A stretch of DNA of 64,000 bases, taken from contig CALVYP010000001.1 in NCBI GenBank assembly GCA_944372365.1, forward strand, positions 280,367 through 344,366. Direction: 5' to 3'. Below the pieces are notes generated by a model. It was not told where the DNA came from, ran no database searches, and saw nothing but the letters and a program-made list of their open reading frames with translations. Of the stretch, positions 32,262-40,369 are shown in pieces. Source of the DNA: an uncultured Clostridia bacterium. Its GTDB lineage: Bacteria; Bacillota; Clostridia; Christensenellales; UBA1242. Numbering within the stretch: position 1 is the stretch's first letter; each line of letters opens with the position of its first letter. The position numbers and the translations under genes were made by a program.

Positions 32262-32290
32262 AAAAAAGGCGACGCGTTCGCCTTTTTTTG
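32262..32290 (+). terminator. Intrinsic terminator after the collagen-like gene
   Basis: An 11-bp stem AAAAAAGGCGA/TCGCCTTTTTT (32262-32272 with 32278-32288) with a 5-nt loop. Confidence 0.88.
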
Positions 32291-32319
32291 TAAAAAATTT
32301 GTAAAATAACGCAAAACAT

Positions 32320-32360
32320 TTGACATAATTGTAAAAAAAGTGTTACATTACGAATGTAAC
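32320..32360 (+). promoter_or_regulatory. tracrRNA promoter with overlapping palindrome
   Basis: TTGACA (32320-32325), 18 bp and TACATT (32344-32349) predict a start near 32356, 8 nt before the anti-repeat. A perfect inverted repeat GTTACATT-ACG-AATGTAAC (32342-32360) overlays the -10 box and start site and could be an operator. Confidence 0.7.
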
Positions 32361-32469
32361 TTAATTATACCATACCAAATAAAGTTAGGTTACTAAAACA
32401 AGGGTTCCTTACGAGGAGACCCGCAAAGCTCTAAGTTCGCTGGGTTTCTCAGCGGACTTATCTTTTTTT
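32356..32469 (+). ncRNA. tracrRNA
   Basis: Positions 32364-32399 match the plus-strand CRISPR repeat at 32 of 36 positions. Because crRNAs are read from the minus strand, this stretch pairs with the crRNA repeat, the definition of an anti-repeat. The mismatches cluster at GGTTAC (32389-32393), where a bulge is expected. Downstream are a hairpin GGGTTCCT/AGGAGACCC (32402-32409 with 32414-32422) and a strong terminator stem TAAGTTCGCTG/CAGCGGACTTA (32432-32442 with 32450-32460) followed by TCTTTTTTT. It lies directly before cas9 in the same orientation. It should guide pre-crRNA processing with RNase III and load Cas9. Confidence 0.88.
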
Positions 32470-32480
32470 AGGGAGGAAAC

Positions 32481-35400
32481 ATGAAATATAGATTGGCTCT
32501 TGATATAGGCATAACGTCAGTTGGTTGGGCGGTTTTAGAACATGATGAAAACGACAATCCTTGTAGAATTGCAGATTTTGGAGTGAGAGTTTTTGAGCCT
32601 GCAGAAAATACAAAGGATGGTTCATCACCGGCGGTTGATAGAAGGGTTGCGCGCGGTCTTCGAAGAACTGTCCGCAGGAAACGAGCAAGGCTTGATAAGA
32701 TGAAAAAGGTTTTGTCGAAGGCTCTTTTAGATGGCAAGACGATTGATTTTTCGCCTTGTGATATCTATTCACTACGCGTTGAGGCGCTAGATAAGCTGAT
32801 TGATAACAACGCTCTTGCACGAATTATCTATTCAATGGCTAAGCACAGAGGGTTTAAATCGATTAAAAAATCTGAAGAGACGGAAAAAGAAAATTCAAAG
32901 CTTCTTAGCGCAATATTGGTTAACAGTGAAAATATTAAAAACTATCGTTCAATCGGCGAAATGTTTTTTAATGATGAAAAATATTTTGAAGAAAAAACAA
33001 AGACAAGAAACGGTAAAACTATCACATACCGCGTTTATAATGTAAGAAATCATGCCGATGGATTTAAAAACACCTTAGCAAGAGCAGATGTTTTAAATGA
33101 AATAAAATTGATATTGTCCTCGCAACAAAAACTGGGAAATAAGAAAATAACGCCCGAATTTATAAATAAAATTGTGGATATTTTCAGTCTGCAACGCTCG
33201 TATGATGAAGGGCCAAATGCACCATCACCATTTTTAGTTGATTTTAAGGTGGGAGATTGCACATTCTTTCCTGACGAGAAAAGAGCGCCAAAAGGCTCGC
33301 TGAGTTATGAATATTTCACCATGCTTACAACAATAAACCATTTGCGCATCAACGGAAAGCCGCTTACAGACGGACAAAGGCAAGTTTTGATTGATGAGTT
33401 TTTAAAGCGTAAAGAGATTAAGGTTGCAAAAGTTAATAAATTGTTAAATATCGCAGAAGGCGACATTTTAACAGGCGATAGTAAATGCGCTGATGAAACA
33501 AAAGTGTTGATAAAAAGGCCGTTTTCTTTTAGCGTTATGGCGGCTTTGGGTTTTGAAGACAGCCCGCTGCTTCACGTTGAATTGATTGACGAGATTGCTC
33601 TTATTTTCTCATTATATAAATCTGATGACAGAAGAAAGACGCAACTTAAGAATAGTAAGCTTACAAAAAATTTGACGGATGCCCAAATTGACGAGTTGTT
33701 AAAACTTGATACAAATAAATTTGGCAATCTGTCTGTCAAGGCAATAAAAAAGCTTATTCCATATTTAGAAGAAGGCAAAATTTACAGCGATGCATGTGAT
33801 GCGGCAGGTTTAAAATTGCCGCAAGGCGAAAAATCAATTAAATTGAAATACAATCGACTGCCAGAAATTCAAGATTTAACTTCGCCAGTGGCTAAAAGAG
33901 CGGTGGCGCAATCTTTAAAAGTTATCAACGCCGTTGTGGATAAGTTTGGCTCGCCTTGCGCAGTGTTTGTTGAACTTGCAAGAGAGATGAGTAAAACTTT
34001 TGAAGAGCGCAATCGAATTAAAAAAGAGCAAGATAAAAACTTTGAAAGCAATAAAGAATTAAAAACCCGCTTAATCAATGAGTTTGGAATTTCAAATCCA
34101 AGCGGCAAGGATATTTTGCGCTATAAACTATATAATCAACAAGGCAGCAAGGACATTTATACAGGCAAAAGCTTTAGTGATGTTTTAGGCTCAGTGAAAG
34201 CAATCTTTAACGATAACAACACGCAGATAGACCACATTTTGCCGTTCAGCCGCTGCTATGACGATAGTTTTAACAACAAAGTTTTGACATTGGCAGAGGA
34301 GAACCAAAGAAAAGGTAATCGCACGCCATTTGAATATTTTGGGCAGGATGAAAAGCGTTGGGCGGAGTTTGTTGAGAGAGCGGAAGCTCTTTTCCCTGAT
34401 GAAAAATCTAAAAAGGCGAAAAAACATCCTAAAAAGATGAGATTGTTGAATAAATCTTTGCAAGAAGACGGCGCCGAGCTTGCGAGCAGAGCGCTTAATG
34501 ATACAAGATATGCTGCAAAATTGATTAAAACCCTAATTGAGAACCATTTGATATTCCAAGATAGCAGTATGCGCAAAAGAGTGCGCTGTGTCAACGGAAA
34601 TATGACAAGTTTTTTTAGAAAAATTTGGGGCATTAGTAAAGAAAGATTTAAAGATGATACACACCATGCAGTTGACGCATGTGTTGTAGGGTGCGTTGAT
34701 AATGGCATGATTCAAAAGGCTACAAAATACTTGCAGTCTACAAACTTCAAAAAACTCGCTGACGGCAGGTATGTGGATAAATCCACAGGCGAAATTGTTG
34801 CAGAAGATGCTGTAAAAGAGTTTGAGCAGAAGAATTTCAAATTTCCATATCCAACATTTAAAGAAGAATTAACTTTAAGATTGGGGATAGTAGACAACCC
34901 ACAGTATTATCAAAGAGAGTTTGAAAAACTCGGCTACACGCAAGAAGAGATTAACGCTATAAGACCTTTGCATGTAAGCAGAAGCGCGAACAAAAAAGCC
35001 GAGGGTGCAATTCACAAAGAGACAATTTACAGCAAAAAACTATTTAACCCAGAAGAGAACAAATATTTTGTAACAAAGAAAACTTCAATCAAACAGTTAA
35101 CTTATGATAAAGATAAAGATGAGATTAAGGGTTTCCCTGAGGAATATAAAAAATCGGACCCTAAATTGTATCAAACTTTGCTGCAACGGCTGAGAGACTT
35201 TGACGGAGATGCTAAAAAAGCGTTTGAAGAGCCTATATATAAACCGGCAAAAGAAGGAAATTCTAAAAATCAAATCAAAACTGTGAAAATACAAGAAAAA
35301 ATCAGTGATTGGGTTGATGTGCGAAAAGGTGTTGCCGTCAATGAAAGTATGATTAGAATAGATGTCTTTGAGAAAAAAGGTAAGTTTTATTTTATTCCTG

Positions 35401-35846
35401 TGTATATAAAAGATATGTATGCTAAAAAACTGCCTAACAAGATTTGCAAAGCGAATACTTCATATAATGATTGGCCGGAGCTTGATGAAACATTTTCGTT
35501 TAAATTTAGCCTATATAAAAATGATTTGATAAAAATAAAGTCAAAAGAGGGCTTTAAATTTACACCCACCGATAAAAAGGCTGAAAAAATCACCACAACA
35601 GAAAATGATGTGTTTGTATATTATCAAGGCGCGGACAGAGCAACAGCCTCAATAACACTAGAAAGTTTAAATGGTGGAAAGAAAAGCAGGAGTGTGGGCA
35701 TTCAAAGCCTTTTAACTTTTGAAAAATATGAAATTGATGTTTTAGGGAATATAACCAAAGCAAAACCAGAAAAACGCAAGGAGTTTAACAATGTCATTCA
35801 TAAATATCCTCGTATCAAGCCAAGCGCATCTGTCAGTCAAAAATAA
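32481..35846 (+). CDS. cas9: CRISPR-associated endonuclease Cas9, type II-C size
   Basis: Cas9 cuts crRNA-matched double-stranded DNA using tracrRNA. The 1121-residue protein has all three RuvC motifs and the HNH motif intact: RuvC-I ALDIGITSVGWAV (Asp8), an Arg-rich bridge helix (RRVARGLRRTVRRKRARL), RuvC-II VFVELAREMSK (Glu498), HNH DHILPFSRCYDDSFNNKV (His585), and RuvC-III HHAVDACVV (His729, Asp732). Nuclease activity is therefore expected. Length matches compact II-C enzymes (about 1000-1100) better than II-A (1300-1400). The ATG follows GGGAGG. The 3' end overlaps cas1 by 56 bp. The PAM-binding C-terminus (about 900-1121) gives no PAM by inspection. Confidence 0.96.
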   Translation: MKYRLALDIGITSVGWAVLEHDENDNPCRIADFGVRVFEPAENTKDGSSPAVDRRVARGLRRTVRRKRARLDKMKKVLSKALLDGKTIDFSPCDIYSLRVEALDKLIDNNALARIIYSMAKHRGFKSIKKSEETEKENSKLLSAILVNSENIKNYRSIGEMFFNDEKYFEEKTKTRNGKTITYRVYNVRNHADGFKNTLARADVLNEIKLILSSQQKLGNKKITPEFINKIVDIFSLQRSYDEGPNAPSPFLVDFKVGDCTFFPDEKRAPKGSLSYEYFTMLTTINHLRINGKPLTDGQRQVLIDEFLKRKEIKVAKVNKLLNIAEGDILTGDSKCADETKVLIKRPFSFSVMAALGFEDSPLLHVELIDEIALIFSLYKSDDRRKTQLKNSKLTKNLTDAQIDELLKLDTNKFGNLSVKAIKKLIPYLEEGKIYSDACDAAGLKLPQGEKSIKLKYNRLPEIQDLTSPVAKRAVAQSLKVINAVVDKFGSPCAVFVELAREMSKTFEERNRIKKEQDKNFESNKELKTRLINEFGISNPSGKDILRYKLYNQQGSKDIYTGKSFSDVLGSVKAIFNDNNTQIDHILPFSRCYDDSFNNKVLTLAEENQRKGNRTPFEYFGQDEKRWAEFVERAEALFPDEKSKKAKKHPKKMRLLNKSLQEDGAELASRALNDTRYAAKLIKTLIENHLIFQDSSMRKRVRCVNGNMTSFFRKIWGISKERFKDDTHHAVDACVVGCVDNGMIQKATKYLQSTNFKKLADGRYVDKSTGEIVAEDAVKEFEQKNFKFPYPTFKEELTLRLGIVDNPQYYQREFEKLGYTQEEINAIRPLHVSRSANKKAEGAIHKETIYSKKLFNPEENKYFVTKKTSIKQLTYDKDKDEIKGFPEEYKKSDPKLYQTLLQRLRDFDGDAKKAFEEPIYKPAKEGNSKNQIKTVKIQEKISDWVDVRKGVAVNESMIRIDVFEKKGKFYFIPVYIKDMYAKKLPNKICKANTSYNDWPELDETFSFKFSLYKNDLIKIKSKEGFKFTPTDKKAEKITTTENDVFVYYQGADRATASITLESLNGGKKSRSVGIQSLLTFEKYEIDVLGNITKAKPEKRKEFNNVIHKYPRIKPSASVSQK

Positions 35847-36678
35847 TCAGTTGGTTTTGGTTAAAGAAGGCGGGCAAATTGACTATCCGCTGGAAGATGT
35901 AAGCAGCGTGATGATTGAAAATTTGCAAACCAGTGTTTCAACCTACACTCTTTCAAAGCTTGCGCAAAACAACGTTGTGACATATATTTGTGATGAAAGG
36001 CATATGCCCTGCGCGTGCGTTTTGCCGTTTAACAGCCATTATGCAACGCAAAAAGTATATAGATTGCAAACCTCGATTTCGGCTCCGCTTAAAAAACAAC
36101 TTTGGAAAGATATAGTGTTCCACAAAATTTATAATCAAAACCAATGTCTAAAACTTTGTGGCAAAGGCGGAGGCCTTGAAGATTTGCTTGGTCAAATTAA
36201 GTCGGGCGACAGCACAAACATTGAGGCTGTGGCGGCGAACAGATATTTTAAAATGCTTTTTGGTAAAAATTTTACTAGGGAGCAAGAAAACAACATAAAC
36301 GCTGCGCTCAATTATGGCTATGCAGTGATTCGTGGAGCGGTTGCGCGCAGCGTAGTCTGCCACGGGCTGCTTGCAGTTCTGGGCTTAAAACATTCCAACA
36401 CATTCAACAACTATAACTTGGCGGACGATTTGATGGAAGTGTTTAGGCCGTTTGTTGATTTGTGCGTTTATCAAAACATTGATTTAAAACTCGATAAAAA
36501 TTTTAAAGCAGAATTATATAGGCTTTTGACAGCAAATTGCGATGTCCAAGGGGCGAAATATACTCTTGCATATGCGATAGAAATTTTTGTTCAATCGCTG
36601 GTTGATTCTTTTGAAAAGGGGGAAAACAAATTAAAATTTCCAAATTTAATTGCGATAGAAGGCCATGTCTTTAACTGA
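35791..36678 (+). CDS. cas1: CRISPR integrase Cas1
   Basis: Cas1 is the catalytic subunit of the Cas1-Cas2 spacer integrase. The 295-residue type II form has an N-terminal beta domain (SFINILVSSQAHLSV, YPLEDVSSVMIEN) and a helical domain with the metal residues in NIEAVAANRYF (Glu), SVVCHGLLAVLGLKH (His) and NLADDLMEVFRPFVD (Asp/Glu). The ATG at 35791 follows AAGGAG and lies inside the last 56 bp of cas9 in another frame, so the genes are translationally coupled. cas2 begins 14 bp before its end. No csn2 or cas4 follows, which fits subtype II-C. Confidence 0.95.
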   Translation: MSFINILVSSQAHLSVKNNQLVLVKEGGQIDYPLEDVSSVMIENLQTSVSTYTLSKLAQNNVVTYICDERHMPCACVLPFNSHYATQKVYRLQTSISAPLKKQLWKDIVFHKIYNQNQCLKLCGKGGGLEDLLGQIKSGDSTNIEAVAANRYFKMLFGKNFTREQENNINAALNYGYAVIRGAVARSVVCHGLLAVLGLKHSNTFNNYNLADDLMEVFRPFVDLCVYQNIDLKLDKNFKAELYRLLTANCDVQGAKYTLAYAIEIFVQSLVDSFEKGENKLKFPNLIAIEGHVFN

Positions 36679-36988
36679 AATGAGATTGTTGGTGTTTTTT
36701 GATTTACCAGTTAGAACAAAAGAAGAGCGGTCGCAAGCAACGCGGTTCCGTAAATTTTTAATTGATGATGGCTATTACATGATTCAATATTCTCTTTACG
36801 GAAGGCTTTGTGCAACAATCGAAAACGCTAAGGTGCATGAAGAAAGGTTAAAATATCATTTGCCATTAAAGGGCTCTATTAGAAGTATGCTTGTTACAGA
36901 AAAGCAGTATGCAAATATTAAAATTTTGTTAGGTCAAAAAAAGAAAAAAGATAAAAACATTATTGAAGGGCAAATGTCATTTTTTTAA
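36665..36988 (+). CDS. cas2: CRISPR-associated Cas2
   Basis: Cas2 forms the dimeric core of the spacer-integration complex. The 107-residue protein begins MRLLVFFDLPVRTKEER (the beta1 strand with its conserved Asp), then YYMIQYSLYGRLC and GSIRSMLVTEKQYANIKILLG. It ends in a Lys-rich stretch and GQMSFF. The start at 36665 overlaps cas1 by 14 bp; an in-frame ATG at 36680 is an alternative that begins at the conserved strand. A terminator follows at 37055, then the array. Confidence 0.93.
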   Translation: MSLTEMRLLVFFDLPVRTKEERSQATRFRKFLIDDGYYMIQYSLYGRLCATIENAKVHEERLKYHLPLKGSIRSMLVTEKQYANIKILLGQKKKKDKNIIEGQMSFF

Positions 36989-37054
36989 AAAAATGTAAAT
37001 TTTTATTTTAAAACCAAGTAAAAAAAGATAAAAATTTTTTAAATTCAGTGAAAT

Positions 37055-37100
37055 AAAAAAGCCTAAACTCCTTATATTTAAAGGTGTTTAGGCCTTTTTA
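37055..37100 (+). terminator. Terminator between cas2 and the CRISPR array
   Basis: GCCTAAAC (37061-37068) pairs with GTTTAGGC (37086-37093), with an inner CCTT/AAGG pairing and a T-run. The A-run on the left lets it also stop minus-strand crRNA transcription leaving the array. Confidence 0.8.
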
Positions 37101-37113
37101 TTTAGTTCTCTAA

Positions 37114-38601
37114 ATTATACCATACCAAATAAAATTAGGGAACTAAAATGTTGGTAATTCCTCGGTTGGAAGCAATAATATTATACCATACCAAATAAAA
37201 TTAGGGAACTAAAATTGCTGTTCTATCAATAGTTGCTCCAATTATATTATACCATACCAAATAAAATTAGGGAACTAAAATTATAATAATGACGGCAATT
37301 TAAACTTTGAAATTATACCATACCAAATAAAATTAGGGAACTAAAATAATATATTTACTAACAAAGGAACTGTTTATATTATACCATACCAAATAAAATT
37401 AGGGAACTAAAATTCAGGCACGAGCGCTTCAAATTGCATTTAAATTATACCATACCAAATAAAATTAGGGAACTAAAATCCAAATTGCTAACATACCATT
37501 CAAAATAAGATTATACCATACCAAATAAAATTAGGGAACTAAAATTACAAAGAGATGATGGAAAGTTTTATTTTGATTATACCATACCAAATAAAATTAG
37601 GGAACTAAAATAAGAGAAAGCATATAATCACCTACAATCAAATTATACCATACCAAATAAAATTAGGGAACTAAAATTAAAGCAATGGAGTTTATCGATT
37701 TGGGATTATTATACCATACCAAATAAAATTAGGGAACTAAAATCTTTTTTACTAAAACAGAATATAATAATATATTATACCATACCAAATAAAATTAGGG
37801 AACTAAAATTCCTGACACGATAAACGGACATATTATTTAATTATACCATACCAAATAAAATTAGGGAACTAAAATGATAACTATGCATTCAATATCGGCG
37901 ATTTGATTATACCATACCAAATAAAATTAGGGAACTAAAATTATATTCAATCGTATACCGCCTTCTGGCGAATTATACCATACCAAATAAAATTAGGGAA
38001 CTAAAATTAATTTAATGAATTGGTATGGCGATTTTAGATTATACCATACCAAATAAAATTAGGGAACTAAAATTGTAGGCGGTGTCATTGCCTCAACTCT
38101 CATATTATACCATACCAAATAAAATTAGGGAACTAAAATCAAGTAATTTACTAACCCGCCAGCCTTTTCATTATACCATACCAAATAAAATTAGGGAACT
38201 AAAATTAAAATAGCAAGTTTTATGGAAGAAAACAAATTATACCATACCAAATAAAATTAGGGAACTAAAATAATAAATGGTAGTTATTGTCGACCAGTTT
38301 TATTATACCATACCAAATAAAATTAGGGAACTAAAATTATCAGTTAATTCTAGATACAACTACCATAATTATACCATACCAAATAAAATTAGGGAACTAA
38401 AATCGCTATGCAGGAAGAAAAGAACCTGCTTGAATTATACCATACCAAATAAAATTAGGGAACTAAAATGTCTTTCCTGCAACATAATTATAGGCAGAAA
38501 TTATACCATACCAAATAAAATTAGGGAACTAAAATATTTACAATTTGCTCTGCTAAACTTTTAAGATTATACCATACCAAATAAAATTAGGGGGCTGTTA
38601 T
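37114..38601 (-). CRISPR. Type II CRISPR array, 23 repeats and 22 spacers
   Basis: A 36-bp repeat starts at 37114 and recurs every 66 bp without deviation up to 38566. On the plus strand it begins ATTATACCATACC and ends GGGAACTAAAAT. All 22 spacers are 30 nt. The last repeat (38566-38601) is degenerate in its final 11 bases. Complementarity to the tracrRNA shows crRNAs are read from the minus strand, where the repeat begins ATTTTAGTTCCC and ends TGGTATAAT, an extended -10 box. The strand given is that crRNA direction. No spacer visibly matches another part of this window. The degenerate repeat lies at the 5' end in crRNA sense, which suggests new spacers enter at the cas2 side. Confidence 0.97.
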
Positions 38602-38697
38602 AAAAAAATCAACCCGTGTAGCGTCGCCGCTTGATAATTGCCTTTTGGGCTAGGTTGATTTCAGTTGTATTATACTTGTTTTAAGTGATAAAGTCAA
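38602..38697 (-). ncRNA. Promoter-driven short RNA or array leader
   Basis: On the minus strand TTGACT (38692-38697), 17 bp and TATAAT (38669-38674) predict a start near 38662. The RNA would begin with AAATCAACC and after about 50 nt reach GGTTGATTT plus a T-run (ending near 38602), a terminator-type closure directly before the degenerate repeat. The inside is GC-rich (GCGGCGACGC). It may be an insulator, a leader, or an independent small RNA. No protein frame is present. Confidence 0.55.
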
Positions 38698-38716
38698 TGA
38701 AAATTTTATAATATAG

Positions 38717-38835
38717 ATAAAAAAGAACGACGCAGCACAGGCAATTGCGCGGGCTACGATTACGGGACACCGAAACTTAATTCGTATTTCTCCCAACATT
38801 TTTATTACTAATATAATAATTTAAACAAAAAAGTC
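38717..38835 (-). other. GC-rich islet, possible structured RNA
   Basis: In an AT-rich gap, 38725-38775 is clearly GC-richer. On the minus strand it ends in GTTCTTTTTT, and a promoter-like TTGACT/TATATT pair lies upstream (about 38811-38835). Its CGACGCAGCAC (38728-38738) is an imperfect inverted repeat of GTGTAGCGTCG (38616-38626). There is no long open frame. The rest of 38602-38873 is AT-rich and featureless. Confidence 0.35.
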
Positions 38836-38873
38836 AACATTTTATAAAGTTTTCGCATTTTAAGCAGGCTGAT

Positions 38874-39080
38874 TTATTGATCGCCGATCTCTTCTTTTAA
38901 TTTCTCCAGCTCTTTGATTTTCGCCGAGTACTTTTTGTTAACGGGGTATAATGCGGCCGAACATTCTCCGTCAAACCCATTGGGCTTATAATCTTTGTAC
39001 CTATCTAACACCTTGCAAACCTCTTCACACCATTCAATATAAGCGTTTTTTATTTGCAACTCTAACTCATCATGTTTCAT
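38874..39080 (-). CDS. Small unknown protein beside the CRISPR array (68 residues)
   Basis: A 68-residue acidic/basic helical protein with a Trp-Cys patch (EWCEEVCKVLDRYKDY) and a C-terminal coiled coil (SAKIKELEKLKEEIG). The ATG at 39080 has a good AGGAG 6 bp upstream. No family is recognised. It is the last of three small minus-strand genes (39602 to 38874) with short gaps, which look like an operon pointing toward the array. Anti-CRISPR, phage remnant or host small protein are all possible; none is shown. Confidence 0.65.
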   Translation of the reverse strand: MKHDELELQIKNAYIEWCEEVCKVLDRYKDYKPNGFDGECSAALYPVNKKYSAKIKELEKLKEEIGDQ

Positions 39081-39098
39081 AACGGTCTCCTGTGTATA

Positions 39099-39353
39099 TT
39101 ATGACGGATTTTTCGGCTTTTTTAATTTAAAAAACAGGTGCATATTTTCATTGTCCAACCACTCGATATCAGGACAATTTGTAACTTCTTCAAAAAAAGC
39201 GGGGGATACTCTTCCTAATAACTTAACTTTATTTCCTGGCTCAATAAACTGATATAAAACTAAACCAGCTAAAAAGCAACTTTCCTCGTAAGTGGGTTTT
39301 ACAAGGCATTTAAATTCATCTAGTGTCATTTCGATTGTTTTAACTGTTGGCAT
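39099..39353 (-). CDS. Small unknown protein (84 residues)
   Basis: An 84-residue soluble protein (TVKTIEMTLDEFKCLV, FLAGLVLYQFIEPGNKVKLL, DIEWLDNENMHLFFKLKKP) that looks like a small alpha/beta domain. GGAAG precedes the ATG. It starts 66 bp after the end of the 39420 gene and ends 18 bp before the 38874 gene. No homologue is recognised. Confidence 0.6.
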   Translation of the reverse strand: MPTVKTIEMTLDEFKCLVKPTYEESCFLAGLVLYQFIEPGNKVKLLGRVSPAFFEEVTNCPDIEWLDNENMHLFFKLKKPKNPS

Positions 39354-39419
39354 TTTTCACTTCCCATCAAATAGTTTATAACATAATTATAACACAACAA
39401 ATATAATTTGGTCATAAAA

Positions 39420-39602
39420 TTAACTGTTTGCATCCCAATCAATTGGTTTAGGCTTCCAGCCTCGCTCTTTTGCGATCTTTTTGAAAACGCTCAGCGGTGC
39501 CGATCTTATTTTCCCGTTGTCCGCGAACGTTATCCAAAACTCGTCTTGTTGAGTTGCGTCAATCTCTGTTGATTGCGTGCCTTGCTTCTGTGACTTCTCC
39601 AT
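39420..39602 (-). CDS. Small unknown protein (60 residues)
   Basis: A 60-residue protein with a polar Gln/Thr-rich N-terminus (about 1-18) and a compact C-terminal part (FWITFADNGKIRSAPLSVF, KERGWKPKPIDW). The ribosome binding site is weak (GGTG or AAGG at poor spacing). It is first in the three-gene minus-strand set. A TATAAT lies upstream near 39626. Coding status is less sure than for its neighbours. Confidence 0.5.
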   Translation of the reverse strand: MEKSQKQGTQSTEIDATQQDEFWITFADNGKIRSAPLSVFKKIAKERGWKPKPIDWDANS

Positions 39603-39775
39603 TTCTTACACCGCCTTTTAATTATTATAAACTTTTACCGAAATTTGCAAACATTATGTCAAGTTTAGCAGTGGCAGATAAAAAATGTCTATCCGGTTTT
39701 AAATGTAAATGTTAATAAAAATTGGTTTGTTTATCAATAATTTAAATAAAAAATACATTTTTTTGCGATTTTTTA

Positions 39776-39805
39776 TTGATTTTATTGCAAATTTTGAATT
39801 ATAAT
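39776..39805 (+). promoter_or_regulatory. Promoter of the DNA glycosylase gene
   Basis: TTGATT (39776-39781), 18 bp and TATAAT (39800-39805) lie 35 bp before the ATG at 39841. Confidence 0.65.
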
Positions 39806-39840
39806 TAAAAAATAAAAGATATTATTTTATTTGCAGGATT

Positions 39841-40347
39841 ATGAAAGAGAATAAATTGTGTTTAAAGTTTTTTAAAAATGGCGCGATATGGGTTGCCGAA
39901 AATTTAATTGGCAAAACTTTATGCCGCAAAATAAATGGGAAAATAATTAAAGACAAAATTATCGAGACGGAAGCGTATTTAGGCGAAAACGACTCAGCTT
40001 CTCACGCAAGGTTTGGCAAAACAAACAGAAGCCAAACAATGTGGGAAGAGGGCGGAGTTATATATGTTTATCTTTGCTATGGCATGCATCATATGCTTAA
40101 TTTTGTGACGGGTGAAAAAGAGCGCCCGCAGGCGGTTTTGATTCGCGCAACTGAAAACGCAAAGGGGCCTGGCAAAGTTTGCAAATATTTTGGAGTCGAT
40201 AAAAGCTTGAATGGCTTTTTGCTTGGAGAAGAGCTTTGGGTTGAAGACGGTAAACCTTGCGCTGTGGAAAAGCTGCCGAGAATTGGCATCGACTATGCTC
40301 ATGAAAATGATAGGAATGCGCTTTTGCGATTTGCTTTGAAAAAATAA
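39841..40347 (+). CDS. DNA-3-methyladenine glycosylase (AAG/MPG family)
   Basis: A 168-residue monofunctional glycosylase that removes alkylated or deaminated purines from DNA, starting base-excision repair. Family motifs are LIGKTLCRK, the catalytic IIETEAYLG (Glu as general base), DSASHARFGKTNRSQTMW, GGVIYVYLCYGMHHMLNFVT and RPQAVLIRA. The C-terminal part is shorter than in typical bacterial members (about 190-200 residues), lacking some late strands but keeping PRIGIDYA. A weak AGGA precedes the ATG. It lies 22 bp before the nucleoside hydrolase, which has its own promoter. Confidence 0.92.
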   Translation: MKENKLCLKFFKNGAIWVAENLIGKTLCRKINGKIIKDKIIETEAYLGENDSASHARFGKTNRSQTMWEEGGVIYVYLCYGMHHMLNFVTGEKERPQAVLIRATENAKGPGKVCKYFGVDKSLNGFLLGEELWVEDGKPCAVEKLPRIGIDYAHENDRNALLRFALKK

Positions 40348-40363
40348 AAATATTTATTATAAT
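40336..40363 (+). promoter_or_regulatory. Promoter giving a leaderless start for the nucleoside hydrolase
   Basis: TTGAAA (40336-40341), 16 bp and TATAAT (40358-40363) end 6 bp before the ATG at 40370, the same geometry as at 6017-6029. No Shine-Dalgarno sequence lies between. Confidence 0.65.
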
Positions 40364-40369
40364 AAGAAT

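Noticed and set aside
15728..34790. Single DnaA-box-like words in tilS (about 15736), degV (about 30438) and cas9 (about 33936 and 34772)
   Set aside because: They are isolated, lie inside coding sequence and mostly encode common Val-Asp-Lys codons. No clustering is present.
32481..36988. Type II-A assignment with a missing csn2
   Set aside because: Cas9 length, the order cas9-cas1-cas2 directly followed by a terminator and array, and repeat-borne -10 boxes all fit II-C. No csn2 remnant is seen.
38068..38103. Spacer that translates to a GLUG-like VGGVIA peptide, suggesting targeting of the window's own surface gene
   Set aside because: The DNA differs at many positions from the GLUG repeats at 24961-26800, so it would not be a functional self-match.
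38277..38564. A 95-codon open frame with a repeated YTIPNKIRELK peptide
   Set aside because: It is a by-product of the 66-bp period of the CRISPR array, which is divisible by three. There is no ribosome binding site or independent codon signal.
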